Program-made: the position numbers and the translations under genes
Assembly (NCBI RefSeq): GCF_035917675.1
Contig: NZ_CP109104.1
Span: 7,254,001-7,318,000 of the forward strand
Length of the DNA stretch: 64,000 nucleotides
Direction: 5' to 3'
From: Streptomyces sp. NBC_01775
GTDB lineage: Bacteria; Actinomycetota; Actinomycetes; Streptomycetales; Streptomycetaceae
Shown: in pieces, positions 41,193 through 49,508 of the stretch
Layout of the letters: each line of letters starts with the position of its first letter
Numbering within the stretch: the stretch's first letter is position 1
The notes under the pieces: model-generated
The model's input: only the letters and a program-made list of their open reading frames with translations
What the model was told of the DNA's origin: nothing
Databases searched by the model: none

Positions 41193-42434
41193 TCAGCTTC
41201 CCTGGAAGGGGCCGGTCTGTACGGGCTTGTGCTTGCCGCCCTTGACCTCGTAGACGGAGAGCTGCTTGTTGGTGGTGTCGCCGTACTGGTCGAAGGCGAC
41301 ATCACCGGTGACACCGCTGAACTTGACGTTCTTCATGGCCTCGGTGACCTGCTTGCGGCCGTCGTCGCCCTCGGGCAGCTTGCCGTCGTTCTTCTCCACG
41401 ACGGCCTTGACCGCCTGGATGATGGCCCAGGTGCTGTCGTAGGAGTAGCCGCCGTAGGCGTCGTAGAAGGCCTTGTAGCCCTCGCTCTTGTAGTTCTTGA
41501 TGAACCTCTTGGCCGTGTCGAGGGTCTCCAGCGGAGCGCCGACCGAGGTGGCCATGTCGCCCTCGGACTTCTTCTTGTGCAGCTTGATGTACTCGGGGCT
41601 GTAGAGCGCGTCGCCGCCGACGGTCGGCAGGGTGCCGCCCGCCTTCTTGATCTGCGCGGAGAGCGGGGCGCCCGCGGGGTACTCCATGCCGAGGTAGACG
41701 AAGTCGGCCTTGGACTTGGCGACCTTGGTGGCCACGGCGGAGAAGTCGCGGTCCTCGGGGTTGATGTGGTCGCTGCCGACGACCTTGCCGCCGAGCTTCT
41801 TGAACTCGTCGCTGAAAGTCGCGGCCAGGCCGGCGCCGTACGTCTTCTTGTCGTCGATGACGTAGGCCTTCTTGAACTTCCGCTCGTTGTACAGGTACTG
41901 GGCCGCGTAGGGGCCCTGCACCGCGTCGGTGGTGGAGGTGCGGAAGTAGGTGTCGAACAGCCGCTTCTTCTTGCCGGACTGCCAGTCGGGGCCCTGGGAG
42001 AGCTGCGGGGCGGTGTTGGCGGGGGAGACCTGGACCAGGTTGGCGTTGCCGAAGACCTTCTGCATGGACTGGCCGACGTTCGAGTTGAGCGGACCCACTA
42101 CGCCGTAGACGTCCTGGTTGCCGACGAGCTTGGTGGCGTTCTGCTGGCCGGTGCCCGCCTGGGCCTGGTCGTCGAGCGGCTCCAGCTTGAAGGTGACGCC
42201 CTTGACCTCTTCGTTCTTGTTGGCTGTCTTGACGGCGAGGTCGGAGGAGTTCTTGATGCCCTGGCCCAGTGCGGACAGGTCACCGGTCAGCGGGGCGTCG
42301 AGCCCGATGGTGACAGTGGTCTTCTCGCCGCTGTCGCCGCTGCCGCCCTTGTCGTCGCGCGATCCGCACGCGGACAGGGTGAGAGCTCCCACCGTGACGG
42401 TGGTGGTGAGTATGAGCAAGGAACGGTGACGCAC
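41193..42434 (-). CDS. livK: branched-chain amino acid ABC transporter substrate-binding lipoprotein
   Basis: The 413-residue binding protein has a lipoprotein signal peptide (R-H-R-S then a hydrophobic core) ending in lipobox L-S-A-C, so it is tethered to the outer face of the membrane. A short Gly/Ser/Asp linker leads to a periplasmic-binding-protein type I fold (T-V-T-I-G-L-D-A-P-L-T-G-D-L-S). GTG 42434 is chosen because AAAGGA lies just upstream and it places the signal peptide at the N-terminus. First gene of the liv operon. The exact ligand (Leu/Ile/Val or a related amino acid) cannot be told from sequence. Confidence 0.95.
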   Translation of the reverse strand: MRHRSLLILTTTVTVGALTLSACGSRDDKGGSGDSGEKTTVTIGLDAPLTGDLSALGQGIKNSSDLAVKTANKNEEVKGVTFKLEPLDDQAQAGTGQQNATKLVGNQDVYGVVGPLNSNVGQSMQKVFGNANLVQVSPANTAPQLSQGPDWQSGKKKRLFDTYFRTSTTDAVQGPYAAQYLYNERKFKKAYVIDDKKTYGAGLAATFSDEFKKLGGKVVGSDHINPEDRDFSAVATKVAKSKADFVYLGMEYPAGAPLSAQIKKAGGTLPTVGGDALYSPEYIKLHKKKSEGDMATSVGAPLETLDTAKRFIKNYKSEGYKAFYDAYGGYSYDSTWAIIQAVKAVVEKNDGKLPEGDDGRKQVTEAMKNVKFSGVTGDVAFDQYGDTTNKQLSVYEVKGGKHKPVQTGPFQGS

Positions 42435-42717
42435 GATCAGTCCTTTCCCAAGGCGCGGCCCTCGTGGTGAGTGGCCGTATCGCGCGCCGGGCCGTACGAG
42501 GGGTACAGATCGGTGCTCGTCGTGCACGCCCGGCGGCGCGGTGACTGGCGGTGACTCTATGGCGATGGACTGAAGTCGGGCAGAGGGGCGGGAGAGGATG
42601 TGACTTTCTTGTTATGACCGTCACACAGTCAGCAGTCCTGTCCGAAGGTGTCCCTCAACTTCCCTTGTATGACGGGGACGTAGCGGACACGTTTCTCGTG
42701 GCGAAGCCGCAGTTGGT
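42435..42717. other. 283-bp promoter region of livK
   Basis: No gene is supported here. The AT-richer stretch TTGTTATGACCGTCACACAG (42609-42628) stands out and may be a regulatory target. The rest is the livK leader and the 3' end of the neighbouring broken gene. Confidence 0.4.
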
Positions 42718-43229
42718 TCAAGGGGTGTCCGCGGAGGGTCGCGGAGAGGGTCCGCATACCGTACGGAAGACGCGGGTGAGTGACCGCGCGTAATGATCAC
42801 CGGGGATGAAGCTGAGATCTTGAGTGGCGCGCGCGTTACGCAGGGTTACTTCGAAGAAGGGGAGCCGGGCCGCCATCGGCAGGTCCCGGCAGGAGAGCAC
42901 CCGGGCATGAAGCCACAGCCGCCGGGGCGTTCCGGGCCGGACCCTGACCGGTTGTGACGGTGTGAGGGTCATGTCGAGTGCGGCGTAGTTCTGGGTGACG
43001 CGCTGGATCAGGACGGGATCGTCGGTCCTGGCGCGCAGTTCGACCCGGAAGGTGCGCCGGTGTTCGTCCACGTCCAGGACGCGTACGAAGGTGACGCGGG
43101 TGCTCTGCGCGGGGTAGGGCACCTTGTGCGCGGCGCGGGCCTGCGGAGGTCCGGGGCGCACGGTGAGTGCGTATCCGGCGCCCGCGACGAGCAGGTGAGC
43201 AGGGCGGCTGCGAGGACGAGACGGCGCAC
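42718..43229 (-). pseudogene. conserved membrane-anchored hypothetical, split by a frameshift
   Basis: The anchor segment (R-R-L-V-L-A-A-A-L-L) is read from GTG 43229 in one frame. The conserved body continues in another frame from about 43193 (V-A-G-A-G-Y-A-L-T-V-R-P-G-P-P). It then runs through V-F-R-T-V-C-G-P to the stop at 42718. A single-base loss in C-T-C-A-C-C-T-G-C-T-C (about 43193-43200) explains the break. I recall similar ~190-residue proteins annotated in Streptomyces as Tat-signal or hypothetical. Either a recent pseudogene or a sequencing error. Confidence 0.6.
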
Positions 43230-43507
43230 GCGGCGCGGGAGCGTTCCCCAGCGCTCCCGCAGGCGAGGTCCTTCGCCGCCGCCGCTGAGTATCTCCCCCC
43301 GTGCGGGGGAAGCTAGCGAATCCCCGCGCTTGCGCAATGGCGCGCGCCGCACCGGTGTCCGCGGCAGCGGGACCCGCCGCTCTCCCCGCCGTGACGGGCC
43401 CGCGTTCTTTCCCGCCGCACCGGTGCCCGACCACGACGGTGAGGGTTCGGCGGAATCCGGGACGGGCTTTGCCGCCGCGTTCGTGAGGAAGCCGGCCGGA
43501 TTGCCGG
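43230..43507. other. intergenic spacer without supported gene
   Basis: This spacer separates the thioesterase stop from the broken membrane protein gene (both minus strand). Frames on both strands are Arg/Pro/Gly-rich and show no conserved motif. Confidence 0.4.
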
Positions 43508-43960
43508 CTACGCGTCGCGCAGGAGGCAGGAGAGCCGGGCCGAGCAGACCCGCTTGCCGTCCTCGTCGGTGATGGCGATCTCGTACGTGGCCATCGTGCG
43601 GCCCCGGTGCGCGGGGGTGGCCACGCCGGTGACCAGCCCGGAGCGCGGGCCCCTGTGGTGCGTGCAGTTGAGGTCGACGCCCACGGCGGCCTTGCCGGGG
43701 CCGCCGTGCAGCATCGCGCCGACCGAGCCGAGCGTCTCGGCCAGCACGGCGGAGGCGCCGCCGTGCAGCAGTCCGTAGGGCTGGGTGTTGCCCTCGACGG
43801 GGAGGGTGCCGACGACGCGCTCGGGGGAGGCTTCCACGACCTGGAGGCCCATGCGCTCGCCCAGGTGCCCGGCGGAGAACAGCGCCGGCAGGTCGAGCCC
43901 GGAGCCCGCCCACTGGTCCAGGATCTCCTGGGGGAACTTGGTCGTGGTCTGCTCACCCAT
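43508..43960 (-). CDS. hotdog-fold thioesterase (PaaI-like)
   Basis: The 150-residue protein shows the hotdog central helix and its motif N-T-Q-P-Y-G-L-L-H-G-G-A-S-A-V-L-A-E-T, where the H-G-G Asp/Glu neighbourhood activates water for acyl-CoA hydrolysis. The V-G-V-D-L-N-C-T-H-H strand follows. The family includes phenylacetyl-CoA and 4-hydroxybenzoyl-CoA thioesterases; the substrate is unknown. It lies 548 bp upstream of livK's end but is not obviously in an operon; a 48-bp gap separates it from the oxidoreductase stop. Confidence 0.92.
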   Translation of the reverse strand: MGEQTTTKFPQEILDQWAGSGLDLPALFSAGHLGERMGLQVVEASPERVVGTLPVEGNTQPYGLLHGGASAVLAETLGSVGAMLHGGPGKAAVGVDLNCTHHRGPRSGLVTGVATPAHRGRTMATYEIAITDEDGKRVCSARLSCLLRDA

Positions 43961-44008
43961 GCCCGCGGCTCCGATCGTCCTTTGTCGTCGTCCGCTTCGA
44001 GCTTAGGT

Positions 44009-46303
44009 TCAGACGAGCGGATCTCCCTCGCCCGAGGGGGTGAGCCTGATCACCACGGACTTGCTGGCCGGGGTGTTGCTCGTGTCGGCCGTGGCGTCCA
44101 GCGGGACCAGCACGTTGGTCTCCGGGTAGTAGGCGGCGGCGCAGCCGCGCGCGGTCGGGTAGTGGACGACACGGAAGCCGCGTGCGACCCGCTCCACCCC
44201 GTCGCTCCACTCGCTGGTGAGATCCGCGTAGGCGCCGTCGTCCAGCCCGAGCGCCTGTGCGTCCTCCGGCCGGACGAGCACCACGCGGCGGCCGTTCTTG
44301 ATACCGCGATAGCGGTCGTCCAGGCCGTAGATCGTGGTGTTGTACTGGTCGTGCGAGCGCAGAGTCTGCAACAGCAGGCGGCCCTCGGGCAGCTTCGGAT
44401 ACTCGATGGGAGCCGCCGTGAAGTTGGCCTTGCCCGTGGTGGTGGGGAAGCGCCGCTCGTCGCGCGGCGCGTGCGGCAGCGTGAACCCTCCGGGGTGGGC
44501 CACCCGTGCGTTGAAGTCCTCGAAACCGGGGATGACGCGGGCGATGCGGTCCCGGATGAGGGCGTAGTCCCCCTCGAAGTCCTCCCAGGGGGTGGCGCTG
44601 CCGGGACCGAGCACGGCGCGGGCCAGGCGGGCGACGATGGCGGGCTCGGACAGCAGGTGGGGGCCGGCGGGGGCCAGCCTTCCGCGGGAGGCGTGCACCA
44701 TGCCCATGGAGTCCTCAACGGTCACGAACTGATCGCCGCCGGACTGCGTGTCGAGCTCGGTCCTGCCCAGCGTCGGCAGGATCAGCGCCCGCGCGCCGGT
44801 CACGCAGTGCGACCGGTTGAGCTTGGTGGACACGTGCACCGTCAGCCGTGCCCTGCGCATCGCGGCCTCGGTCACCTCCGTGTCGGGGGAGGCGGACACG
44901 AAGTTGCCGCCCATCGCGAAGAAGACCTTGGCCTGCCCGTCGCGCAGCGCCCGGATGGCGCGTACGACGTCGAAGCCGTGCTCGCGCGGCGGTGCGAAGC
45001 CGAACTCCTTCTCCAGCGCGTCCAGGAAGGCGGGCGCGGGGCGCTCGAAGATGCCCATGGTGCGGTCGCCCTGCACGTTGCTGTGCCCGCGCACCGGGCA
45101 CACTCCGGCGCCCGGCCTGCCGACGTTGCCGCGCAGCAGCAGGAAGTTGACGACCTCCCGGATGGTGGGCACCGAGTGCTTGTGCTGGGTCAGGCCCATC
45201 GCCCAGCACACGACGGTGCGGCGGGAGGCCAGCACCATCTCCAGGGCGCGCTCGATCTCGGCGCGCTCCAGGCCGGTCGCCGTCAGCGTCTCGTCCCAGT
45301 CGGCGGCCCGCGCGGCCCCCGCGAAGTCCTCGAAGCCGTGCGTGTACTCCCGGACGAACTCCTCGTCGACGGCTCCCTCGTGCTCCAGGAGCATCCGGTT
45401 GAGCGTGCGGAAGAGCGCCTGGTCCCCGCCGATGCGGATCTGGAGGAAAAGGTCGGTCAGCGCGGTGCCCCCGGCGGCCAGTCCCCTGGGCGTCTGCGGG
45501 TTCTTGAACCGCTCCATCCCCGCCTCGGGCAGCGGGTTGACGGTGATGATCCGGGCGCCGCCCGCCTTGGCCTTCTCCAGCGCGGAAAGCATGCGCGGAT
45601 GGTTGGTGCCCGGATTCTGCCCGGCGACGATGATCAGATCGGCCTCGTGCAGGTCCTCCAGCAGCACGCTGCCCTTGCCGACTCCGAGGGTCTCGCTCAG
45701 CGCGGAGCCGGAGGACTCGTGGCACATGTTGGAGCAGTCGGGCAGGTTGTTCGTGCCGTACTCGCGGGCGAAGAGCTGATAGAGGAACGCCGCCTCGTTG
45801 CTGGTACGCCCGGAGGTGTAGAAGACCGCTTCATCCGGTGAGGCGAGCGCCCCCAGTTCCTCGGCGACCAGCGCGAAGGCCCGCTCCCAGGTGATCGGCT
45901 CGTAGTGCTCGCCGCCCTCGGGCAGGAACATCGGCTCGGTGAGCCGGCCCTGCTGGCCGAGCCAGTATCCGGAGCGCCGCGCCAGGTCGTCGACCGGATG
46001 CCCGGCGAAGAAGTCCCTGGTGACCCGATGGGTGGTCGCCTCCTCGGCGACCGCCTTGGCACCGTTCTCGCAAAACTCCGCCGTGTGCCGCTTGTCACCC
46101 TCCGGCCATGCGCACCCCGGACAGTCGAAGCCGTCCTTCTGGTTGACGCGCAACAGCGTCAGCGCTGTGCGCTTCACCCCCATCTGCTGCCGCGCGATGC
46201 GCAGCGAATGCCCAACGGCGGTCAACCCGGCCGCGGCGTGCTCCGGCACCCCGACCTCGGGCGCGTCCTGAACGGGATCGGAGGAGGGGGGCTTACGCGT
46301 CAT
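44009..46303 (-). CDS. FdhF/YdeP-family molybdopterin oxidoreductase
   Basis: The 764-residue protein belongs to the formate dehydrogenase-like group that binds bis-MGD. It lacks the N-terminal four-Cys 4Fe-4S motif of classical FdhF, keeping only C-P-G-C-A-W-P near residue 60. The metal-site Cys appears in L-P-D-C-S-N-M-C-H-E-S-S-G. The MGD-binding blocks are G-Q-N-P-G-T-N-H-P-R and the C-terminal beta-barrel with L-R-S-H-D-Q-Y-N-T-T-I-Y-G-L. Relatives are linked to formate or acid metabolism, but the true substrate is unknown. ATG 46303 is divergent from polA across 174 bp. No fdhD is adjacent. Confidence 0.92.
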   Translation of the reverse strand: MTRKPPSSDPVQDAPEVGVPEHAAAGLTAVGHSLRIARQQMGVKRTALTLLRVNQKDGFDCPGCAWPEGDKRHTAEFCENGAKAVAEEATTHRVTRDFFAGHPVDDLARRSGYWLGQQGRLTEPMFLPEGGEHYEPITWERAFALVAEELGALASPDEAVFYTSGRTSNEAAFLYQLFAREYGTNNLPDCSNMCHESSGSALSETLGVGKGSVLLEDLHEADLIIVAGQNPGTNHPRMLSALEKAKAGGARIITVNPLPEAGMERFKNPQTPRGLAAGGTALTDLFLQIRIGGDQALFRTLNRMLLEHEGAVDEEFVREYTHGFEDFAGAARAADWDETLTATGLERAEIERALEMVLASRRTVVCWAMGLTQHKHSVPTIREVVNFLLLRGNVGRPGAGVCPVRGHSNVQGDRTMGIFERPAPAFLDALEKEFGFAPPREHGFDVVRAIRALRDGQAKVFFAMGGNFVSASPDTEVTEAAMRRARLTVHVSTKLNRSHCVTGARALILPTLGRTELDTQSGGDQFVTVEDSMGMVHASRGRLAPAGPHLLSEPAIVARLARAVLGPGSATPWEDFEGDYALIRDRIARVIPGFEDFNARVAHPGGFTLPHAPRDERRFPTTTGKANFTAAPIEYPKLPEGRLLLQTLRSHDQYNTTIYGLDDRYRGIKNGRRVVLVRPEDAQALGLDDGAYADLTSEWSDGVERVARGFRVVHYPTARGCAAAYYPETNVLVPLDATADTSNTPASKSVVIRLTPSGEGDPLV

Positions 46304-46477
46304 GATTCCGATGGTGCCATCAACAGGCCGCCGTGGGCAGTCCGGGCCAAGGGCGCAGGGTGGGCACAGCCCCACCACCGGCCCGCACAGGGCGACGAAC
46401 CCCCGGCCACACCGGTGCGAGCCCCTGCCCCGCGCCGCCGTACCCACAATGTCAGAGCCACATGCGAGGATCGCCAC

Positions 46478-49219
46478 GTGGCTAAGAAGGCAGCAGCGAA
46501 GACGACGAAGCACGCACCCAAGACGGCGAGCGGCGAGGCGCAGCCTCGCCTCCTGCTCATGGACGGACATTCCCTGGCGTACCGCGCCTTCTTCGCGCTG
46601 CCCGCGGAGAACTTCAACACCGTCACGGGTCAGCCGACGAACGCGATCTACGGCTTCACCTCGATGCTGGCGAACACACTGCGCGACGAGGCACCCACGC
46701 ACTTCGCCGTCGCCTTCGACGTCTCCCGCAAGACCTGGCGCTCCGAGCAGTTCTCCGAGTACAAGGCGAACAGGTCCAAGAGCCCGGACGAGTTCAAGGG
46801 GCAGGTCGAGCTGATCGGCGAGCTGCTCGACGCCATGAAGGTGCGCCGCTACGCCGTGGACGGCTTCGAGGCCGACGACGTGATCGCCACGCTGGCCACC
46901 GAGGCGGAGGAGGAGGGCTTCCAGGTCTCCATCGTCACCGGTGACCGCGACGCCTTCCAGCTGATCACCGACAACATCACGGTGCTGTACCCGACCAAGG
47001 GCGTCTCCGAGCTGACGCGCTACACCCCGGAGAAGGTCGAGGAGAAGTACGGCCTGACTCCGGCGCAGTATCCTGACTACGCCGCGCTGCGCGGCGACCC
47101 CTCGGACAACCTCCCGGGCATCCCCGGTGTCGGGGAGAAGACCGCCGCGAAGTGGATCAGGGAGTTCGGCTCCTTCGCCGAGCTGGCCGACCGCGCCGAG
47201 GAGGTCAAGGGCAAGGCGGGCCAGAACCTCCGCGACCACCTGGAGGCCGTCCAGCTCAACCGGCGGCTGACCGAGCTGGTGCGCGACGTCGAGCTGTCCG
47301 ACCGCCCCGAGGACCTGATCCGGGCCCCGTACGACAGAGACGCCCTGGGCGTGATCCTGGACGCGCTGGAGTTCCGCCACCAGAACTTCCGCGACCGCCT
47401 CTTCGCCGTGGACCCGGGCAACGCCACGGAGGAGGAGGCGCCCGCGGTGGCCGAGGGCGTCGAGGTCGACGGCACGCTCGTGGAGCCCGGAGCCCTCGGC
47501 CCGTGGCTGGCCGAGCACGGGGGCGGCACGCTGGGCGTGGTCACGGTCGACGTGTGGAAGCTGGGCAGCGGCAGCGTGAGCGAGGTCGCGCTGGCCACCG
47601 CGACCGGCCCCGCCGTGTGGTTCGACCCGGCGCAGCTGTCCGAGGACGACGACAAGGCGTTCGCCGCCTGGCTCGCCGACACCGGCAAGCGCAAGGTCAT
47701 GCACGACGCCAAGTCCGTGCAGCGAGTCTTCGCCGAGCACGGCTGGAGCGTGGGAGGCGTGTGGACGGACACCGCGCTGGCCGCCTACCTCGACAAGCCG
47801 GGCCGCCGCTCCTTCGCGCTCGACGCGCTGTCCGTGGAGTACCTGGGCCGTGAGCTGGGCCCCGCGGCCGAGGCGGACGGGCAGCTCGCGCTGGGGGTGG
47901 ACGAGCAGGCCGAGGCGGACGCGCTGATGGTCAAGGCCCGCACCATTCTCGACCTGGGGGTCGCCTTCGAGGAGCGCCTGGAGCAGGTCGGCGCCGCGGA
48001 GATGCTGCGCGACCTGGAGCTGCCGACCTCCGAGGTGCTGGCCCGTATGGAGCGGGCCGGTATCTGCGCGGACCGTGAGTGGCTGACGGGCCTGGAGCAG
48101 CAGTTCGCGGACGCCGTGCAGCAGGCGGTGAGCGAGGCGCACTCCTCGGTGGGCCACGAGTTCAACCTCGGCTCGCCCAAGCAGCTCCAGGAGGTCCTCT
48201 TCGGTGAGCTGGGCCTGCCCAAGACGAAGAAGACCAAGACGGGCTACACGACGGACGCGGACGCGCTGGCGTGGCTCGCCGGGCAGACCGAGCACGAGCT
48301 GCCGGTGATCATGCTGCGTTACCGCGAGCAGCAGAAGCTGCGCACCACCGTCGAGGGCCTGATCAAGACCATCGCGCCCGACGGCCGTATCCACACCTCG
48401 TTCAACCAGACGGTGGCCGCCACCGGCCGGCTCTCCTCCACGGACCCGAACCTCCAGAACATCCCCGTGCGCACCGACGAGGGCCGGGCCATCCGCCGCG
48501 GCTTCCGCGTCGGGGAGGGCTACGAGTCGCTGATGACGGCGGACTACAGCCAGATCGAGCTGCGGGTGATGGCGCACCTGTCCGAGGACGCGGGCCTCAT
48601 CGAGGCGTTCACCACCGGCGAGGATCTGCACACCACCGTCGCCGCGCAGGTCTTCGGGGTGGAGAAGTCCGCCGTCGACCCGGAGATGCGCCGCAAGATC
48701 AAGGCGATGTCCTACGGCCTGGCCTACGGTCTGTCCGCCTTCGGTCTCTCCCAGCAGCTGGGCATCACCCCGGATGAGGCGCGCAAGCTGATGGACACCT
48801 TCTTCGAGCGCTTCGGAGGGGTCCGGGACTACCTCCAGAACGCGGTGGAGGAGGCCCGCGCCATCGGCTACACCCACACGATCATGGGCCGTCGCCGCTA
48901 TCTGCCCGACCTGACCAGCGACAACCGGCAGCGCCGCGAGATGGCCGAGCGCATGGCACTGAACGCGCCGATCCAGGGCACCGCGGCGGACATCGTCAAG
49001 GTCGCCATGCTCAAGGTCGACGCGGCCATCCGCACGGCGGGCCTGCGCTCGCGGATGCTGCTCCAGGTCCACGACGAAATCGTGCTGGAGATCGCACCGG
49101 GCGAGCGCGAGCAGGTCGAGAAGCTGGTGCGCGCCGAGATGTCCGCGGCCGTCAGCCTGCGCGCTCCGCTGGACGTGTCGGTCGGCGTCGGCCAGGACTG
49201 GGAGTCCGCCGCGCACTGA
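46478..49219 (+). CDS. polA: DNA polymerase I
   Basis: The 913-residue enzyme has an N-terminal 5'-3' exonuclease (L-L-L-M-D-G-H-S-L-A-Y-R, D-G-F-E-A-D-D-V-I-A, T-G-D-R-D). A 3'-5' exonuclease-like middle domain follows. The C-terminal family A polymerase has motif A T-A-D-Y-S-Q-I-E-L-R, motif B R-R-K-I-K-A-M-S-Y-G-L-A-Y-G and motif C V-H-D-E. The middle domain lacks the acidic D-x-E pair (V-T-V-D-V-W-K at the expected place), so proofreading is probably absent. GTG 46478 has AGGA upstream and begins a Lys/Ala-rich tail. A strong hairpin at 49295 ends the unit. Confidence 0.97.
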   Translation: MAKKAAAKTTKHAPKTASGEAQPRLLLMDGHSLAYRAFFALPAENFNTVTGQPTNAIYGFTSMLANTLRDEAPTHFAVAFDVSRKTWRSEQFSEYKANRSKSPDEFKGQVELIGELLDAMKVRRYAVDGFEADDVIATLATEAEEEGFQVSIVTGDRDAFQLITDNITVLYPTKGVSELTRYTPEKVEEKYGLTPAQYPDYAALRGDPSDNLPGIPGVGEKTAAKWIREFGSFAELADRAEEVKGKAGQNLRDHLEAVQLNRRLTELVRDVELSDRPEDLIRAPYDRDALGVILDALEFRHQNFRDRLFAVDPGNATEEEAPAVAEGVEVDGTLVEPGALGPWLAEHGGGTLGVVTVDVWKLGSGSVSEVALATATGPAVWFDPAQLSEDDDKAFAAWLADTGKRKVMHDAKSVQRVFAEHGWSVGGVWTDTALAAYLDKPGRRSFALDALSVEYLGRELGPAAEADGQLALGVDEQAEADALMVKARTILDLGVAFEERLEQVGAAEMLRDLELPTSEVLARMERAGICADREWLTGLEQQFADAVQQAVSEAHSSVGHEFNLGSPKQLQEVLFGELGLPKTKKTKTGYTTDADALAWLAGQTEHELPVIMLRYREQQKLRTTVEGLIKTIAPDGRIHTSFNQTVAATGRLSSTDPNLQNIPVRTDEGRAIRRGFRVGEGYESLMTADYSQIELRVMAHLSEDAGLIEAFTTGEDLHTTVAAQVFGVEKSAVDPEMRRKIKAMSYGLAYGLSAFGLSQQLGITPDEARKLMDTFFERFGGVRDYLQNAVEEARAIGYTHTIMGRRRYLPDLTSDNRQRREMAERMALNAPIQGTAADIVKVAMLKVDAAIRTAGLRSRMLLQVHDEIVLEIAPGEREQVEKLVRAEMSAAVSLRAPLDVSVGVGQDWESAAH

Positions 49220-49294
49220 CGCCGCCGCCTCCGTCGTACTTGTCGCGCCGAATTCCGCCGCGTCGGCCTCCTTCGCGGCGAGTTCCTTCGTACT

Positions 49295-49340
49295 GATCCG
49301 CCCGTGGGCGGCCCCCGCCGGGGCCACCCACGGGCGGATC
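49295..49340 (+). terminator. polA terminator
   Basis: GATCCGCCCGTGGG (49295-49308) and CCCACGGGCGGATC (49327-49340) form a perfect 14-bp stem 76 nt past the polA stop. Confidence 0.85.
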
Positions 49341-49508
49341 GGCGTACGGGCGGGGGGAGTTGGGGTGACACCTGGGCAAATGCTGGGGAAACCGGCCCGA
49401 AAAGCGGGTCAGAAGCGTCGCAAGTGGCCGGTGCCCGCTGACTTGGGACGTGTAGTTGCCGTAAGGTCACGTTGATTGCGTCCCCAGGGGAGAGGACGGG
49501 ACTCACTT

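Noticed and set aside
49341..49508. c-di-AMP (ydaO-type) riboswitch upstream of the lytic transglycosylase
   Set aside because: Cell-wall hydrolase genes of Streptomyces often have one, but the conserved blocks could not be found in this short spacer.
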